From an uncultured Phycisphaerales bacterium (GTDB lineage Bacteria > Planctomycetota > Phycisphaerae > Sedimentisphaerales > Anaerobacaceae), in contig CALMMH010000400.1 in assembly GCA_937868145.1 (NCBI GenBank), positions 1-8,933 of the forward strand: a DNA stretch of 8,933 nt, given 5' to 3'. The notes under the pieces are model-generated. The model was not told where the DNA came from. It worked only from the letters and a program-made list of their open reading frames with translations, and searched no databases. A program made the position numbers and the translations under genes. Below are positions 1 to 7,400 of the stretch, piece by piece; position 1 is the stretch's first letter, and every line of letters begins with the position of its first letter.

Positions 1-2
1 AC

Positions 3-278
3 GGCCTGCTGGGGCTGCACGGCCGCGACTGGACGAGCGGCCTGACGATGGACCACAACTGTTTGTACCAGCCAGCGGGGTCGGTGTGGCTGTGGGGGCA
101 GACGGCCGTCGGGGCCGATCAGTTCGACGCGTTCCGGCGGGAGAAGGGACTCGACGCGCATTCGATCGTCGCCGAGCCGGGGTTTGTCGACGCGAAGGCG
201 AGGGATTACCGATTGACGGCGGAAAGCCCGGCGCGCCGGCTTCAGGACGACGGTTTGCCGGTCGGGGCGATGCCGTGA
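3..278 (+). CDS. C-terminal fragment of a probable right-handed parallel beta-helix protein
   Basis: The reading frame is open from the window edge (base 3) to a TGA at 276-278, giving 91 visible residues of a gene that starts upstream. The internal ATG at 48 is not taken as the start because the frame is open before it and reads sensibly (GLLGLHGRDWTSGLT). The pattern of a D-x-N-x-x-Y strand turn, a W, a 'hSIvAEPGFVD' segment, 'DYRLtaeSPA' and a closing 'DDGLPVGAMP' matches the C-terminal end of secreted right-handed beta-helix (pectate-lyase-fold) proteins, which are abundant in planctomycetes. Such proteins usually bind or cleave polysaccharides outside the cell. No catalytic residue can be assigned from this piece, so the substrate is unknown. 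The next gene starts 37 bases downstream on the same strand, so the two could be co-transcribed. Confidence 0.7.
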   Translation, partial: GLLGLHGRDWTSGLTMDHNCLYQPAGSVWLWGQTAVGADQFDAFRREKGLDAHSIVAEPGFVDAKARDYRLTAESPARRLQDDGLPVGAMP

Positions 279-315
279 TGAAAGACGAGAAGAGACGTTG
301 GGCGAAAGGGGGAGT

Positions 316-939
316 ATGAGCGGACGATGGATCGTGTTGGTTGCGTGTGCGGCGGTCGGGATGGCGACGGCGGCCAGGGCCCAGGACTTGAAGGCGATTG
401 AGTTCACGCCGTTCTACGGTTACTGTTTCAGCGGCGGGTTCGAGGACTCCGACACCGGTCAGGACTACGACGTCGACGACGCCGGGGCTTACGGCGGGAT
501 GGTCGACCTCCGCGTGGGCGAGATGACGCAACTGGAGTTGTTCTTCGGCCGGCAGGAGACCGAGGTCGACGCCAAGGACGGGTTGTTCGCCGACGAAACG
601 CTCTTCGATCTCGACATCGATTACTACCACATCGGCGGGACGTACATCATCGTTGACGGGCCGTGGCAGCCGTTCGTCGTCGCCACGGTCGGCGCCACGC
701 ACCTATCCCCCGACGCCTCCGGCTCCGACTCGATCACGCGGTTCTCGGCCGGCATCGGCGGCGGCGTGCGGTTCTTCCCCACGGAGAACTTCGGCCTGTA
801 CCTGGGCGCCCGCGGCCTGTTCACGTTCTTCGGCGACGACACGTCCATCGAGAGCGAGTCCGGCTCGCTCACCATCGAGCTCGACAGCGACGGCCTCTGG
901 CAGGTCCTGCTCCAGGCCGGCGTCATTTTCGCCTTCTGA
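316..939 (+). CDS. small outer-membrane beta-barrel protein (porin-like family)
   Basis: The product is 207 residues. The ATG at 316 is chosen over an in-frame TTG at 298 because AAGGGGGA sits just upstream and a standard signal peptide begins there: a hydrophobic stretch at residues 5-20 ending in ARA, with cleavage likely before Q23. The mature part alternates hydrophobic and polar residues in short strands (for example 'FTPFYGYCFSGGFED', 'QLELFFGRQET', 'GLYLGARGLFTFFGDD') separated by acidic Asp-rich loops. It ends in an aromatic C-terminal strand with a final Phe ('GVIFAF'), the usual recognition signal for outer-membrane barrel assembly. This fits the 8-strand-type OMP_b-brl families of about 200 residues. 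The many Asp/Glu loop residues could bind cations, but that is inference. It sits before the metal-efflux unit and is separated from it by a hairpin and a promoter-like stretch, so a functional link is possible but not shown. Confidence 0.8.
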   Translation: MSGRWIVLVACAAVGMATAARAQDLKAIEFTPFYGYCFSGGFEDSDTGQDYDVDDAGAYGGMVDLRVGEMTQLELFFGRQETEVDAKDGLFADETLFDLDIDYYHIGGTYIIVDGPWQPFVVATVGATHLSPDASGSDSITRFSAGIGGGVRFFPTENFGLYLGARGLFTFFGDDTSIESESGSLTIELDSDGLWQVLLQAGVIFAF

Positions 940-955
940 GAATCGCCGACGCCGG
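917..955 (+). other. imperfect hairpin over the stop codon of the beta-barrel gene
   Basis: CCGGCGTC (917-924) is perfectly complementary to GACGCCGG (948-955). Inside it, ATTTTC (925-930) pairs with GAGAAT (938-943) through one G-U pair, leaving a seven-base loop and a four-base bulge. The stem includes the TGA at 937-939. No T-run follows, so it is not a classical intrinsic terminator. It could stabilise the mRNA 3' end or weakly attenuate transcription. Confidence 0.4.
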
Positions 956-980
956 GTTGCGACCGCGAACTCCGACGGAT

Positions 981-1015
981 TTGACGTGAACTTATCTGAT
1001 GTGATAGCATATAAT
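981..1015 (+). promoter_or_regulatory. candidate promoter of the metal-efflux unit
   Basis: An AT-rich island in GC-rich DNA holds a TTGACG hexamer (981-986) and a perfect TATAAT (1010-1015). Their spacing of 23 bases is too long for a normal sigma70 pair. TTGACG could instead pair with TAGCAT (1005-1010) at 18 bases, or TATAAT could work with a weak -35 or with an activator. Transcription from here would give a leader of about 70 bases before the GTG at 1092 and would read into czcCBA. The exact elements are uncertain. Confidence 0.45.
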
Positions 1016-1091
1016 GTTCTGGCGGGTCGCGGATCCGTCCCGACCGCGCCAAGGGCTGGAGCGTTTTGATGTCGAAGGATGCTTGACCGTC

Positions 1092-1517
1092 GTGCGAAGT
1101 GTGAATCGTAGAGCTCTGTTTCTGTTGTTGGCGCTGGCGGCGATGAATCTGCCGCAGACGGCGGTGCTCTGCCTCGGCGGCGACGGGCACGTGGCGATCG
1201 AGTTGGCTGGGCACGATCATTGTGCGGACGGCTCCCACGTACACGAATACGGCCCGGGCGGCGTCAAGCTCCACGACCATTCGCACGTCGGCCGGTTGGA
1301 CTGCCGGCCTTGCGTCGACATCCCTGTCTCCGTCGGGACCAGCGACACCCGCCGGGCCCGGCTCGAATTGGAATTGGCGCCGGTCCCCATCGTAGGTTTC
1401 CAGCCGGGGACTGACGTTCAAAACACCTCGGATACGCCGGGTATTGCAACCTCGGCGTCATCTCTGCTTCTTCCCTCCTGCGGCACGTTCTTGCGCTGCG
1501 TCGTTCTGCAAGTGTGA
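1092..1517 (+). CDS. small exported His/Cys-rich protein upstream of czcCBA
   Basis: The 141-residue product has an N-terminal signal peptide (hydrophobic residues 8-19). After it come clustered potential metal ligands: C27, a 'GGDGHVAIE' segment with H33, H41, H43, C44, H49, H51, H61, H63, H65 and then a 'CRPCVDIPV' motif (C71, C74). The remainder is Ser/Thr-rich and ends 'LRCVVLQV'. The GTG at 1092 is chosen because GAAGGA lies 12 bases upstream. In-frame alternatives are TTG 1083, GTG 1101 and ATG 1014; the last overlaps the TATAAT box and is unlikely to be translated. From memory, short proteins with a 'C-x-G-x-DGHVxxE ... C-x-x-C-V-D-I-P' pattern occur next to heavy-metal RND operons, but no function is known to me. 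A periplasmic metal-binding or sensing accessory to the efflux pump is inferred from composition and position. The start codon is less certain than the reading frame. Confidence 0.7.
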   Translation: MRSVNRRALFLLLALAAMNLPQTAVLCLGGDGHVAIELAGHDHCADGSHVHEYGPGGVKLHDHSHVGRLDCRPCVDIPVSVGTSDTRRARLELELAPVPIVGFQPGTDVQNTSDTPGIATSASSLLLPSCGTFLRCVVLQV

Positions 1518-1641
1518 TCTCCCGCAATCGCTGATCCATTGACCTGTGCGAAGGAGAGATGCGGCATCCCTCTACCTGCAGGTCGTGCACTCGCGCCCGC
1601 CCGCTGGGGGTGAGCGCTCCGCAGATTGTGGGAGCCTTTTC

Positions 1642-3039
1642 ATGCATCGAAAGACATACGCACTCTTGCTGGCGGCCCTCGGCGCATTTGCCGGCTGCCG
1701 TGCGGCGGACGAATCTTCCATTCACACTCGGTCCGCCGTGGCCCCGGACAGACCCGCGAACGTACAGAGCACCCAAGTCAACGAGACTCTCGCCGAACCG
1801 ACCGGCGTCGTCACGTTACGGGACGCCCTGGTCCTGGCGGTGTCGGGTAATCCGGAACTTGCGATCTACCCTTATGAGCTCCGCGCCGCGGATGCCCGCG
1901 CATTGCAGGCGGGGTTGCTACCTAATCCGGAGCTCGAGGTCGAGATCGAATCCGTCGGCGGCGCCGGAGATCGCAGCGGTTTCGACGGCGCCGAGACGAC
2001 CGTTCGGATCGGCCAGCCCATCGAGCTCGGCGGCAAACGAACGAAACGAGCCCGCGTGGCGCAGTTCGACAAGGAGCTGACTCGGTGGGACTACGAGGCC
2101 GCCCGGCTGGACGCGATCCGCGATGCGGCGCAGGCTTTCGTCGCCGTGCAGGCCGCCCAGGATCGCGTGGCGCTGGCTCGCCAGGTAGTCGAGCTGTCGG
2201 AGCAGGCGCGCGCCGCGGCGGCTCAGCGGGTGCAGGCGGGACGGGATTCGCCGGTCGACGAGCTTCGGGCCGAGGTCGCGTTGTCGACGAGCCGGATCGA
2301 GCTGAAGAAAAGCGAAAAGGCCCTGGCCGCGGCACGCCATGCCCTTGCGGCCGTCTGGGGTGGCAGAGCCGCCGTGTTCGACGCCGCGACGGGGGATCTC
2401 TATGAGGTTTCGCCGCCGGCCGTGCCCGAGGATTCCGCGGCCGCGATTGCCGCGAACCCGGACATCGCCCGGTGGGAATCTCAGGAGCAACGGCAGCGGG
2501 CGGTGCTGCGTTTGGAGAAGGCCAACGCCGTGCCCGACGTGACGGTCGGCGCCGGGGTCCAGCGATTCGAGGAGTCCGACGATTCCGCGGTCGTCCTGGG
2601 CATGGGCGTGCCGATCCCGCTGTTCGACCGCAACCAGGGCGGCATTCGCGAAGCCACGGCCGAATTGGGCAAAGTCCATCGGCAGGTGGAGGCCGCACAG
2701 GTGCGGACCCTGGCGGCGCTGTCGGAAGCCTCCGCGGCCCTGGCCTCGGCCTATGAGGAGGCGACCATCCTGCGAAACGACGTGTTGCCCAAGGCCGAGC
2801 AGGCCTTCGTCGCGGCGCAGGACGGCTATCGGCAGGGCAAGTTCGACTATCTCTACGTGCTCGATACGCAGCGAACGCTGTTCGAGACCCAGGCCGGCTA
2901 CATCGACGCGGTCGAGGCCTATCACAAAGCTTCCGCCGAGGTCCAGCGGCTGATCGGCGCGCCGTCGACGGAGGCGAATGAGGCTCTCTCGGTTTCCACA
3001 TTGACCCCATCTTCCCAGGAGGATTCCCATGAAGAATAA
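1642..3039 (+). CDS. czcC: CzcC-type outer-membrane efflux lipoprotein (TolC family)
   Basis: The 465-residue protein is the outer-membrane channel of a tripartite heavy-metal efflux system, forming the trimeric duct that carries metal out of the cell. The ATG at 1642 is chosen because GGGAG lies seven bases upstream and the product then begins with a lipoprotein signal peptide with a lipobox ending FAGC (lipidated C19). The open frame back to 1546 would bury this signal. Two TolC-type repeats are visible. The first begins near residue 58 with 'LRDALVLAVSGNPEL' and 'AGLLPNPELEVEIE', followed by 'GQPIELGGKR' and long Ala/Arg/Glu-rich helices. The second runs from about residue 275 ('IAANPDIARWE') through 'MGVPIPLFDRNQGGI' to helices ending near residue 440 ('GYRQGKFDYLYVLDTQRTL'). 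Length and motifs fit the CzcC/CusC group. The last codons overlap the start of the adaptor gene, showing a shared operon. Confidence 0.9.
   Translation: MHRKTYALLLAALGAFAGCRAADESSIHTRSAVAPDRPANVQSTQVNETLAEPTGVVTLRDALVLAVSGNPELAIYPYELRAADARALQAGLLPNPELEVEIESVGGAGDRSGFDGAETTVRIGQPIELGGKRTKRARVAQFDKELTRWDYEAARLDAIRDAAQAFVAVQAAQDRVALARQVVELSEQARAAAAQRVQAGRDSPVDELRAEVALSTSRIELKKSEKALAAARHALAAVWGGRAAVFDAATGDLYEVSPPAVPEDSAAAIAANPDIARWESQEQRQRAVLRLEKANAVPDVTVGAGVQRFEESDDSAVVLGMGVPIPLFDRNQGGIREATAELGKVHRQVEAAQVRTLAALSEASAALASAYEEATILRNDVLPKAEQAFVAAQDGYRQGKFDYLYVLDTQRTLFETQAGYIDAVEAYHKASAEVQRLIGAPSTEANEALSVSTLTPSSQEDSHEE
3017..3023 (+). promoter_or_regulatory. strong ribosome binding site of czcB inside czcC
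   Basis: AGGAGGA, close to the perfect anti-16S complement, lies five bases before the ATG at 3029 and within the last codons of czcC. This fixes the czcB start and implies translational coupling, with an 11-base overlap of the two genes. Confidence 0.8.
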
Positions 3040-4372
3040 GCTGATGCATGCGGTAGTGTCGGTGATTGTGTTCGTCGGGCTTTCGGTCGTGCTGCTCGGC
3101 CTGACGTGGCAGCCCCGCGTGCGTGCGGCGGCCGTTGGCGAGCACGAAGTCGGCGAAGAAACGGAACACGGACAGGAAGAGGGGGGAAACGAAGCCGGGG
3201 AATCGATGAGCATGGACGAATTGCGGCGGACCTCGTGTGAGCACAACGTGCCCATCATCGATTGCGACGAGTGCCGCTACGAAGCGGGCGTGGCGAAGAT
3301 CTCGCCGCAGACCGCGGAAGGGCTCGTGGAGACCTGGTCCGTCCGCACGGAATCCCAGGCGACCCAACGTCTTACTCTGACGGGAGAGGTGCAACTGGAC
3401 CTCACGCGGGTGGCCCAGATCGCTTCGGCGGGGGCCGGCCGCGTGGAGGAGGTCCGCCGGAACCTGGGCGAGAAGGTCGCGGCCGACGACGTGGTCGCGG
3501 TCGTGCAGTCGTCGGAATTCGGCCAGGCCCAGGCAAGCTTCCTCGAAGCTCGATCCCGGCTCGACCTCGCCCGTCGGACGTTCGATCGCGAGAAACAGCT
3601 TCACGAGAGCAAGATCAGCAGCCAGGCCGATTACCTGACCGCTCGCAGCGAACTGGCCTCCGCGGAGGCGTCGGTCGCGGCCGCCCGCAAACATCTGCAA
3701 CTGTTCGGATGGAACGGCGAGCGGATCGAGTCGCTGGTCTCGGCCGATTCCGACGCCGCGTTCGGACAGCTTGCGATCACGTCGCCCATCGCCGGCACGG
3801 TGATCGAACAGAACGTCGTGCGGGGACAACTTGTGGAGACGCGCGACATGCTGTACCGCGTGGCGGATTTGTCCCGCGTGTGGGTCTGGTGCGATTTGTA
3901 CGAGTCGGATCTGGCCGTGCTGCACGAGCGGATCGCCTCGGGCGCCGGGGTGCAGGCCGAGCTCCACGCGGGGGCGTTTCCGCAGACCGCGTTCCACGGG
4001 ACGCTCGACCTGATCGGCAGCGAAGTGGACCGTCAGACGCGGATGCTGAAGGTGCGCGTGATCGTGGACAACCCCGACGGGCGGCTCAAACCGGGCATGT
4101 TCGTCCGGGTCGTCCTCGGACTCGGCGGCGAACAGGCGGTCGTGCGAGTGCCCGCTTCGTCGGTTCTCTCCGACGCCGGGCGGCACTTCGTCTTCACCAG
4201 GCTCACCGACGAGCTATGGGCCCGCCGGGATGTGACGGTCGGGTCGGCGCAGGACGGCTTCGTCGAGGTGCTGCAAGGCCTGAGCGACGGGGACGTCGTC
4301 GCTTCGCGGGGGGCCTTCATGTTCAAGAGCGAGATCCTCAAAGAGAAGATGGGCGCCGGGTGCGCGCATTGA
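3029..4372 (+). CDS. czcB: CzcB-type periplasmic adaptor of a heavy-metal RND efflux system
   Basis: The 447-residue membrane fusion protein bridges the RND pump and the outer-membrane channel. An N-terminal hydrophobic anchor or signal (about residues 8-26) is followed by a His/Glu-rich linker (37-60). Next comes a Cys/His cluster, C70-E-H72 ... C79-x-x-C82, in the motif 'CEHNVPIIDCDECRYEAGV'. The two lipoyl halves lie at about 130-160 ('GAGRVEEVRRNLGEKV') and 248-280 ('AITSPIAGTVIEQNVVRG'), flanking an alpha-helical hairpin (162-226). A beta-barrel follows (283-365, 'RMLKVRVIVDNPDGRLKPGMFV') and then the membrane-proximal domain. The C-terminus 'EKMGAGCAH' resembles the end of known CzcB proteins. 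The start is set by AGGAGGA at 3017 and the gene overlaps czcC by 11 bases. The N-terminal cluster probably binds metal and passes it to the pump, by analogy with metal-binding N-termini of CusB-type adaptors; this is inference. Confidence 0.92.
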   Translation: MKNKLMHAVVSVIVFVGLSVVLLGLTWQPRVRAAAVGEHEVGEETEHGQEEGGNEAGESMSMDELRRTSCEHNVPIIDCDECRYEAGVAKISPQTAEGLVETWSVRTESQATQRLTLTGEVQLDLTRVAQIASAGAGRVEEVRRNLGEKVAADDVVAVVQSSEFGQAQASFLEARSRLDLARRTFDREKQLHESKISSQADYLTARSELASAEASVAAARKHLQLFGWNGERIESLVSADSDAAFGQLAITSPIAGTVIEQNVVRGQLVETRDMLYRVADLSRVWVWCDLYESDLAVLHERIASGAGVQAELHAGAFPQTAFHGTLDLIGSEVDRQTRMLKVRVIVDNPDGRLKPGMFVRVVLGLGGEQAVVRVPASSVLSDAGRHFVFTRLTDELWARRDVTVGSAQDGFVEVLQGLSDGDVVASRGAFMFKSEILKEKMGAGCAH

Positions 4373-4376
4373 GGAA

Positions 4377-4412
4377 ATGGGACTGATAGGACGGATGGGA
4401 CTCATGGGACTT
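4377..4412 (+). repeat. four-unit 9-base tandem repeat between czcB and czcA
   Basis: Four consecutive 9-base units fit the consensus ATGGGACTN. Units start at 4377, 4386, 4395 and 4404. Units 1, 3 and 4 match the first eight positions exactly. Unit 2 differs at two of them: A for G at position 3 and G for T at position 8. The array starts five bases after the czcB stop codon and ends exactly where the inverted repeat at 4413 begins. It is in frame with czcA and would encode a repeating M-G-L-like tripeptide if translated from the ATG at 4377. Confidence 0.85.
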
Positions 4413-4435
4413 GACGCTCCGTGGACGGGAGCGTC
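4413..4435 (+). other. perfect 8-bp hairpin in the czcB-czcA gap
   Basis: GACGCTCC (4413-4420) and GGAGCGTC (4428-4435) form a perfect GC-rich 8-bp stem with a seven-base loop. No T-run follows, so it is not an intrinsic terminator. It ends six bases before the ribosome binding site of czcA (4442-4447). It may protect or process the mRNA between czcB and czcA, or be part of the same mobile-like intergenic unit as the adjoining tandem repeat. Confidence 0.65.
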
Positions 4436-4441
4436 GCTTGA

Positions 4442-4447
4442 GCAGGA
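4442..4447 (+). promoter_or_regulatory. ribosome binding site that decides the czcA start
   Basis: GCAGGA, with core AGGA at 4444-4447, lies seven bases before the ATG at 4455. The alternative ATG at 4377 has GAGGAA directly against it with almost no spacer and would translate the tandem repeat. The site therefore supports 4455 as the start. Confidence 0.6.
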
Positions 4448-4454
4448 ATACGAC

Positions 4455-7400
4455 ATGTTCGATCAAATGCTTCAATTCGTTTTGCGACAGCGGTTTCTCG
4501 TCCTCTTGGCGGGAGCCTTCATTCTGGTGCTGGGCGGCGTCACGTGGCTGCGGCTGCCCATCGACGCGTTTCCCGACGTCACGAACGTTCAGGTGATGGT
4601 CCTGACGGAGTCGCAGGGCCTCAGTCCGGAAGAGGTCGAGCGGCTCGTGACATTCCCCATCGAGATCCAGATGTCCGGCCTGCCCGGCGTACAGCAGGTC
4701 CGGTCGCTGTCGCAGTCCGGCCTCTCGCAGGTGGTCGTGATCTTTGAGGATCGCGTGGACTCCTACTTCGCCCGGCAACTGGTTTTCGAACGGCTGGCGA
4801 TGGTGCGGGAGGACCTGCCCGAGGGAGTCGAGCCGGAACTGGGGCCGATCTCGACCGGCCTGGGCGAGATCTATCAGTACACGGTCGAATCGGGATACTA
4901 CTGTCCCTCGCACGGTGAGGTCTGGTCGCAGGAGGCGGGGGCCTGTCCGAAGTGCTCCGAGCCTCTCGTCGCCGGCGGCGTCGATCTGATGGGTTTGCGG
5001 ACGATCCAGGAGTGGCTGATCGGCCCGCAGTTGCGGCGGCTGCCCGGCCTGAACGAGGTGAACAGCATGGGCGGTCTGGTCCGGCAGTTCCACGTCGTGG
5101 TCGATCCGGACCTGCTGCTGAAGTTCGGCGTCTCGCTGCGGGACGTGATCGAGGCCGTCGAGCAAAACAACCGCAACAGCGGCGTGGGCTTCATCGCCAA
5201 GGATTTCGAGCAGATCAACGTGGTGTCCCAGGGCCTGCTCAAGGACGCCAACGACATCGGGCGGATCGTGGTCAAGGCCGAGAACGGCTCGCCGGTGTAC
5301 CTGGGGGACCTGGCCCGGGTTCAGGTCGGTCCCCAGGCCCGGCTTGGCGGCGTCGGCCGGGACGGGCGCGGCGAAACCGTCGTCGGCATGGCCATCATGC
5401 TCAAGGGCGAAAACTCCAAACTCGTCGTGGACCGCGTGAAGCAGGAGATTCCGGAGATCCAGAAATCGCTGCCGCCGGGGGTGAAAATCCGTCCGTTTTA
5501 CGACCGCACGGACCTGATCCAGGCCTGCATCCATACCGTGTCCAATGCGCTGTTGCAGGGCGGCGTCTTCGTCATCGTGATTCTGTTCCTGCTCCTGTGG
5601 GATCTGCGGGCGGCGATGACGGTGGCGCTGTCGCTGCCGCTGACGGCCGCCGCGACGTTCATTTTCATGGACTGGGCCGACCTCAGCGCCAACCTCATGA
5701 GCCTGGGCGGATTGGCCATTGCGGTGGGCATGGTGGTCGACGCCGCGATCATCGTCACGGAGAACATCGCGCGGCACATGGGGGATGAAACGAAGAGCGG
5801 CCGGACGAAGGCCGAGATCACTCTCGACGCCGTGCGCGAAGTGGCCCGGCCGGTGGCGTTCGCCATCGTGATCATCGTCATCGTGTTTGTGCCGCTCTTT
5901 ACGTTGCAGTCGCTGGAAGGCAAGATGTTCAAACCCCTGGCGTTGACGATCTGCCTGGCGATGCTCTCCTCGCTCGTCGTCTCTTTGACCCTCGTGCCGG
6001 TTCTGGCGGAGACGTTCTCGAAACGGACCTCGCGAAGCCTCGATGAGAATCCGCTGGTGCGCCTGCTTCTCGCCGTGCAGATGCCGGTGTTGCGGTTGGC
6101 GGTCAAGGGCCGGTGGATTACGGTCGCGATCGCCGGCGCGCTGCTGGTCGGCGGGATCTCCATGTTCTCGCAACTGGGGACCGAGTTTCTGCCCGCTCTG
6201 GACGAGGGAGCCATCGCCATCAACCTCGTCCGACTTCCCACCGCGGGCCTGGAGGGATCCGTGCGCCAGAGCCGGCAGATCGAGAAGCATCTGGTCGAAC
6301 GATTTCCCGACGAGATTGCCACGATCGTTTCCAAGACCGGACGGGCGGAGATCTCCGAGGATCCGATGGGACCCGAGCAGACGGACTTCATCATCACGCT
6401 CCAGCCGAAGGGCCAGTGGTCCGCCGTGAAGTCCAAGGACGAGCTTGTCGAAGGCATCGCGAAGGAGCTGAAGGCCTTTCCCGGCATTCGGCCTGCGTTC
6501 TCGCAGCCGATCGCGCTTCGCGTCAACGAGTTGATCAGCGGGATCAAGTCCGACGTCGCAATCAAGATCTTCGGCGACGACATTCAAACGCTGGTGCGGG
6601 CCGCCGAGGAGATGGCCCCCATCCTGGCCGGCATCGAGGGCGCGGAGGACGTGGCGATCGAGCAGGTCACCGGGTTCTCGCAGCTCAATGTCGTGCTCGA
6701 TCGCCAGGCCATGGCCAGGCACAAGATCAGCGTCGAGGCCGTCAACGAGGTGCTGGAAGCGGCCGTGGGCGGCAAGACCGCATCAACTCTTTACGACAAT
6801 CTCGTACCCGTCGACATCGTGGTGCGGCTGGGGAAAGAAGGGCAATCGCAGCAAGCGAACGAGGATCTGGCCCGGCTGCTGGTGGCCGGTCCGCTGGGGT
6901 ACAATGTGCCGCTGGGGGACATTGCGCGGATCGAGCCGATCGATGCGCCCGCGAAGGTCAACCGCGAGGACTCGCGCCGCCGACTGCTGGTCGAATGCAA
7001 CGTTCGCGGCCGGGACATCGGCGGCTTCGTCACGGAGGCTCGGAACAAACTCTCAGGCATCGAGCGGGGATTGCCGTCCGGCTATCGGCTTGTGTGGGGC
7101 GGGCAGTTCGAGAACCAGCAGCGGGCCATGAGACGGCTAACGATCGTCGTGCCGATCTCGCTGCTGTTGATCTTCGTCCTGCTCGTCAGCGCCTTGAACT
7201 CGCTCAAGAGCGCCTCGCTGATCATGCTCAACCTGCCGTTTGCGGTGATCGGAGGCGCCGCCGCGATGTATCTGCTGGGCATCCACCTGAGCGTGGCCGC
7301 GACGATCGGATTCATCGCGGTGCTGGGCGTGGCGGTCGAGGACGGACTGGTCCTGGTCAGCTTCTGCGATCAGCTTCGACGGGAGGGCAGGGCGGCGGTC

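Noticed and set aside
1922..4186. Long open frame of 754 codons on the minus strand across czcC and czcB
   Set aside because: It lies opposite two clearly recognised genes, is Arg/Pro-rich without family motifs, and is a product of high GC content.
4338..6722. Long open frame of 794 codons on the minus strand across czcA
   Set aside because: It is antisense to a well-conserved pump and has a His/Asp/Arg/Gln-rich composition typical of a GC shadow.
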